A stretch of DNA of 64,000 nucleotides, from assembly GCF_014898055.3 (NCBI RefSeq), contig NW_023605083.1:96869483-96933482 (forward strand), read 5' to 3'. A program made the translations under genes and the position numbers. Shown one piece after another: positions 63,175-64,000 of the stretch. The stretch comes from Talpa occidentalis (Eukaryota; Chordata; Mammalia; Eulipotyphla; Talpidae). How positions within the stretch are numbered: the first letter of the stretch is position 1; the number at the start of each line of letters is the position of its first letter. The notes under the pieces were generated by a model that saw only the letters and a program-made list of their open reading frames with translations, searched no databases and had not been told where the DNA came from.

Positions 63175-63459
63175 GGGCCTCCCTGGTAGTGCACGGAGTT
63201 AAGACGCAATGTATGAAGCTATCCGCAGCCACTGCAGCAAGAGTTCGATCCCCGGCCGGGGAGCTACTCACATGGCTCAGCAGACCTCTCCTGGCTCACC
63301 CGCTGCTCCCCTCAGCATTGTATTTCAGTCAGTCTGCCTGTCCTGTTCCCCACTCTGTCTCTGGTGAATCCTCTCAAACACCCCTCCCCGCACCTCTGGC
63401 CTGTACCCCAATTCTTGTATGCATAAATAAATAAATATTTATAAATAAATAAATAAATA
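63175..63459 (+). repeat. tRNA-derived SINE, long type 2
   Basis: Head GGGCCTCCCTGGTAGTGCAC, B box GAGTTCGATCCCC, body with CAGCATTGTATTTCAGTC, expanded (AAAT)n tail. Flanks AATCTGAAAT and AACCTGAAAT form a TSD with one mismatch. Confidence 0.9.
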
Positions 63460-64000
63460 ACCTGAAATGACCAAGGGAAGGACAAAAGTAATTTTATTAG
63501 ACAATAATAAATGTTATTAAATAAACGTTACTTACCAGATGCCTTAAACTCTAAGGATAAATTCTAAATTTCTCAAGTAGTTCAGGATAATTTTTTGTAT
63601 TTCATTCTAACATTTATTTAATAGATGTGCTTAGTAACATTCACTAAATAGCATTTACTTAATAATACTTGATGACTTGAAAGTATAGTAGAATGTTACT
63701 TATTTCTAGGCTTGCTTTTTAGGACCAGTATTTTTTCCCTAACATTTGGGGATATCTACTGAGTACAATTTGCAGTACAAAGACCTTTGGTTTTATATAG
63801 ACATGAATAAGAAATTACCCCTATCGTTTTGATTTATTCAAACCAAGTATTTCCAAAATCTGTTAAATGTATTTTTCTTGAAAAATATCTTCATGGTGAA
63901 GTAAGTTTGGGGAGCACTGGCTAAGTAATGTTCATTTGATTTCTCAAGCCTTTATTACACAATAGATTTGACCTTGGAATCATTCTTTAAGAGCAACTGT
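63460..64000. other. Intron stretch at the right edge
   Basis: AT-rich DNA with no recognised repeat or exon. The next COX10 exon is not visible here. Confidence 0.5.

Larger units (their letters stand above)
11864..64000 (+). other. COX10: COX10 intron downstream of the exon (partial, >52 kb)
   Basis: Intronic by position. The exon expected next begins with codons for Phe-Phe-Glu-Val-Pro-Phe-Asp, and I found no such reading on the + strand to the end of the window. A very long intron at this place fits my recollection of the large mammalian COX10 gene (over 100 kb in human). The intron contains the repeats listed below and no confidently recognised independent gene on either strand. Confidence 0.8.

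Noticed and set aside
1..64000. CRISPR array, bacterial operon, tRNA or rRNA gene
   Set aside because: None seen. The regularly recurring units are dispersed SINEs with TSDs, and the tRNA-like heads are SINE promoters rather than tRNA genes.

Overview
The window is mammalian nuclear DNA from a placental (eutherian) mammal. It is AT-rich, dominated by intron, and littered with L1, MIR, L2, MER20-like and MER5A-like repeats, plus about fourteen copies of a lineage-specific tRNA-derived SINE family. I could not tie that SINE family to a named mammalian order. It does not read like Alu, B1, CAN, horse ERE, Bov-tA or vespertilionid VES.

The only protein-coding exon I can identify with confidence lies on the + strand at 11739-11863. 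It is one internal exon of COX10 (mitochondrial protoheme IX farnesyltransferase, heme O synthase) and corresponds to human residues about 167-208. Everything upstream (1-11738) reads as the intron before it. Everything downstream (11864-64000, over 52 kb) reads as the intron after it, because the next exon, which should open with a Phe-Phe-Glu-Val-Pro stretch, was not found.

Layout: 1-11738 is intron with L2, MER20, several SINEs and a (GT)n microsatellite. 11739-11863 is the COX10 exon. 13240-17130 holds two degraded L1 copies, one split by a SINE. 17579-17790 is MER5A. 18.7-26.1 kb has MIR and L2 relics and more SINEs. 26192-26264 is a cryptic-exon candidate. 26.8-40.6 kb is mostly repeat-poor intron with possible conserved non-coding blocks. 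40691-41582 is a SINE split by a young L1 fragment. 41.6-60.4 kb is AT-rich intron with an old L1 relic and a second young L1 fragment. 60415-63459 is a busy insertion cluster: two solo LTRs of one family in opposite orientation, two tandem SINEs between them, a coding-like relic broken by one of the LTRs, and a final SINE.

No RNA gene, CRISPR array, operon or other gene was recognised. Most long open frames are translations of SINE or L1 sequence. No searches or alignments were run. Family names come from recognition of consensus-like sequence, and target-site duplications (TSDs) were read directly.
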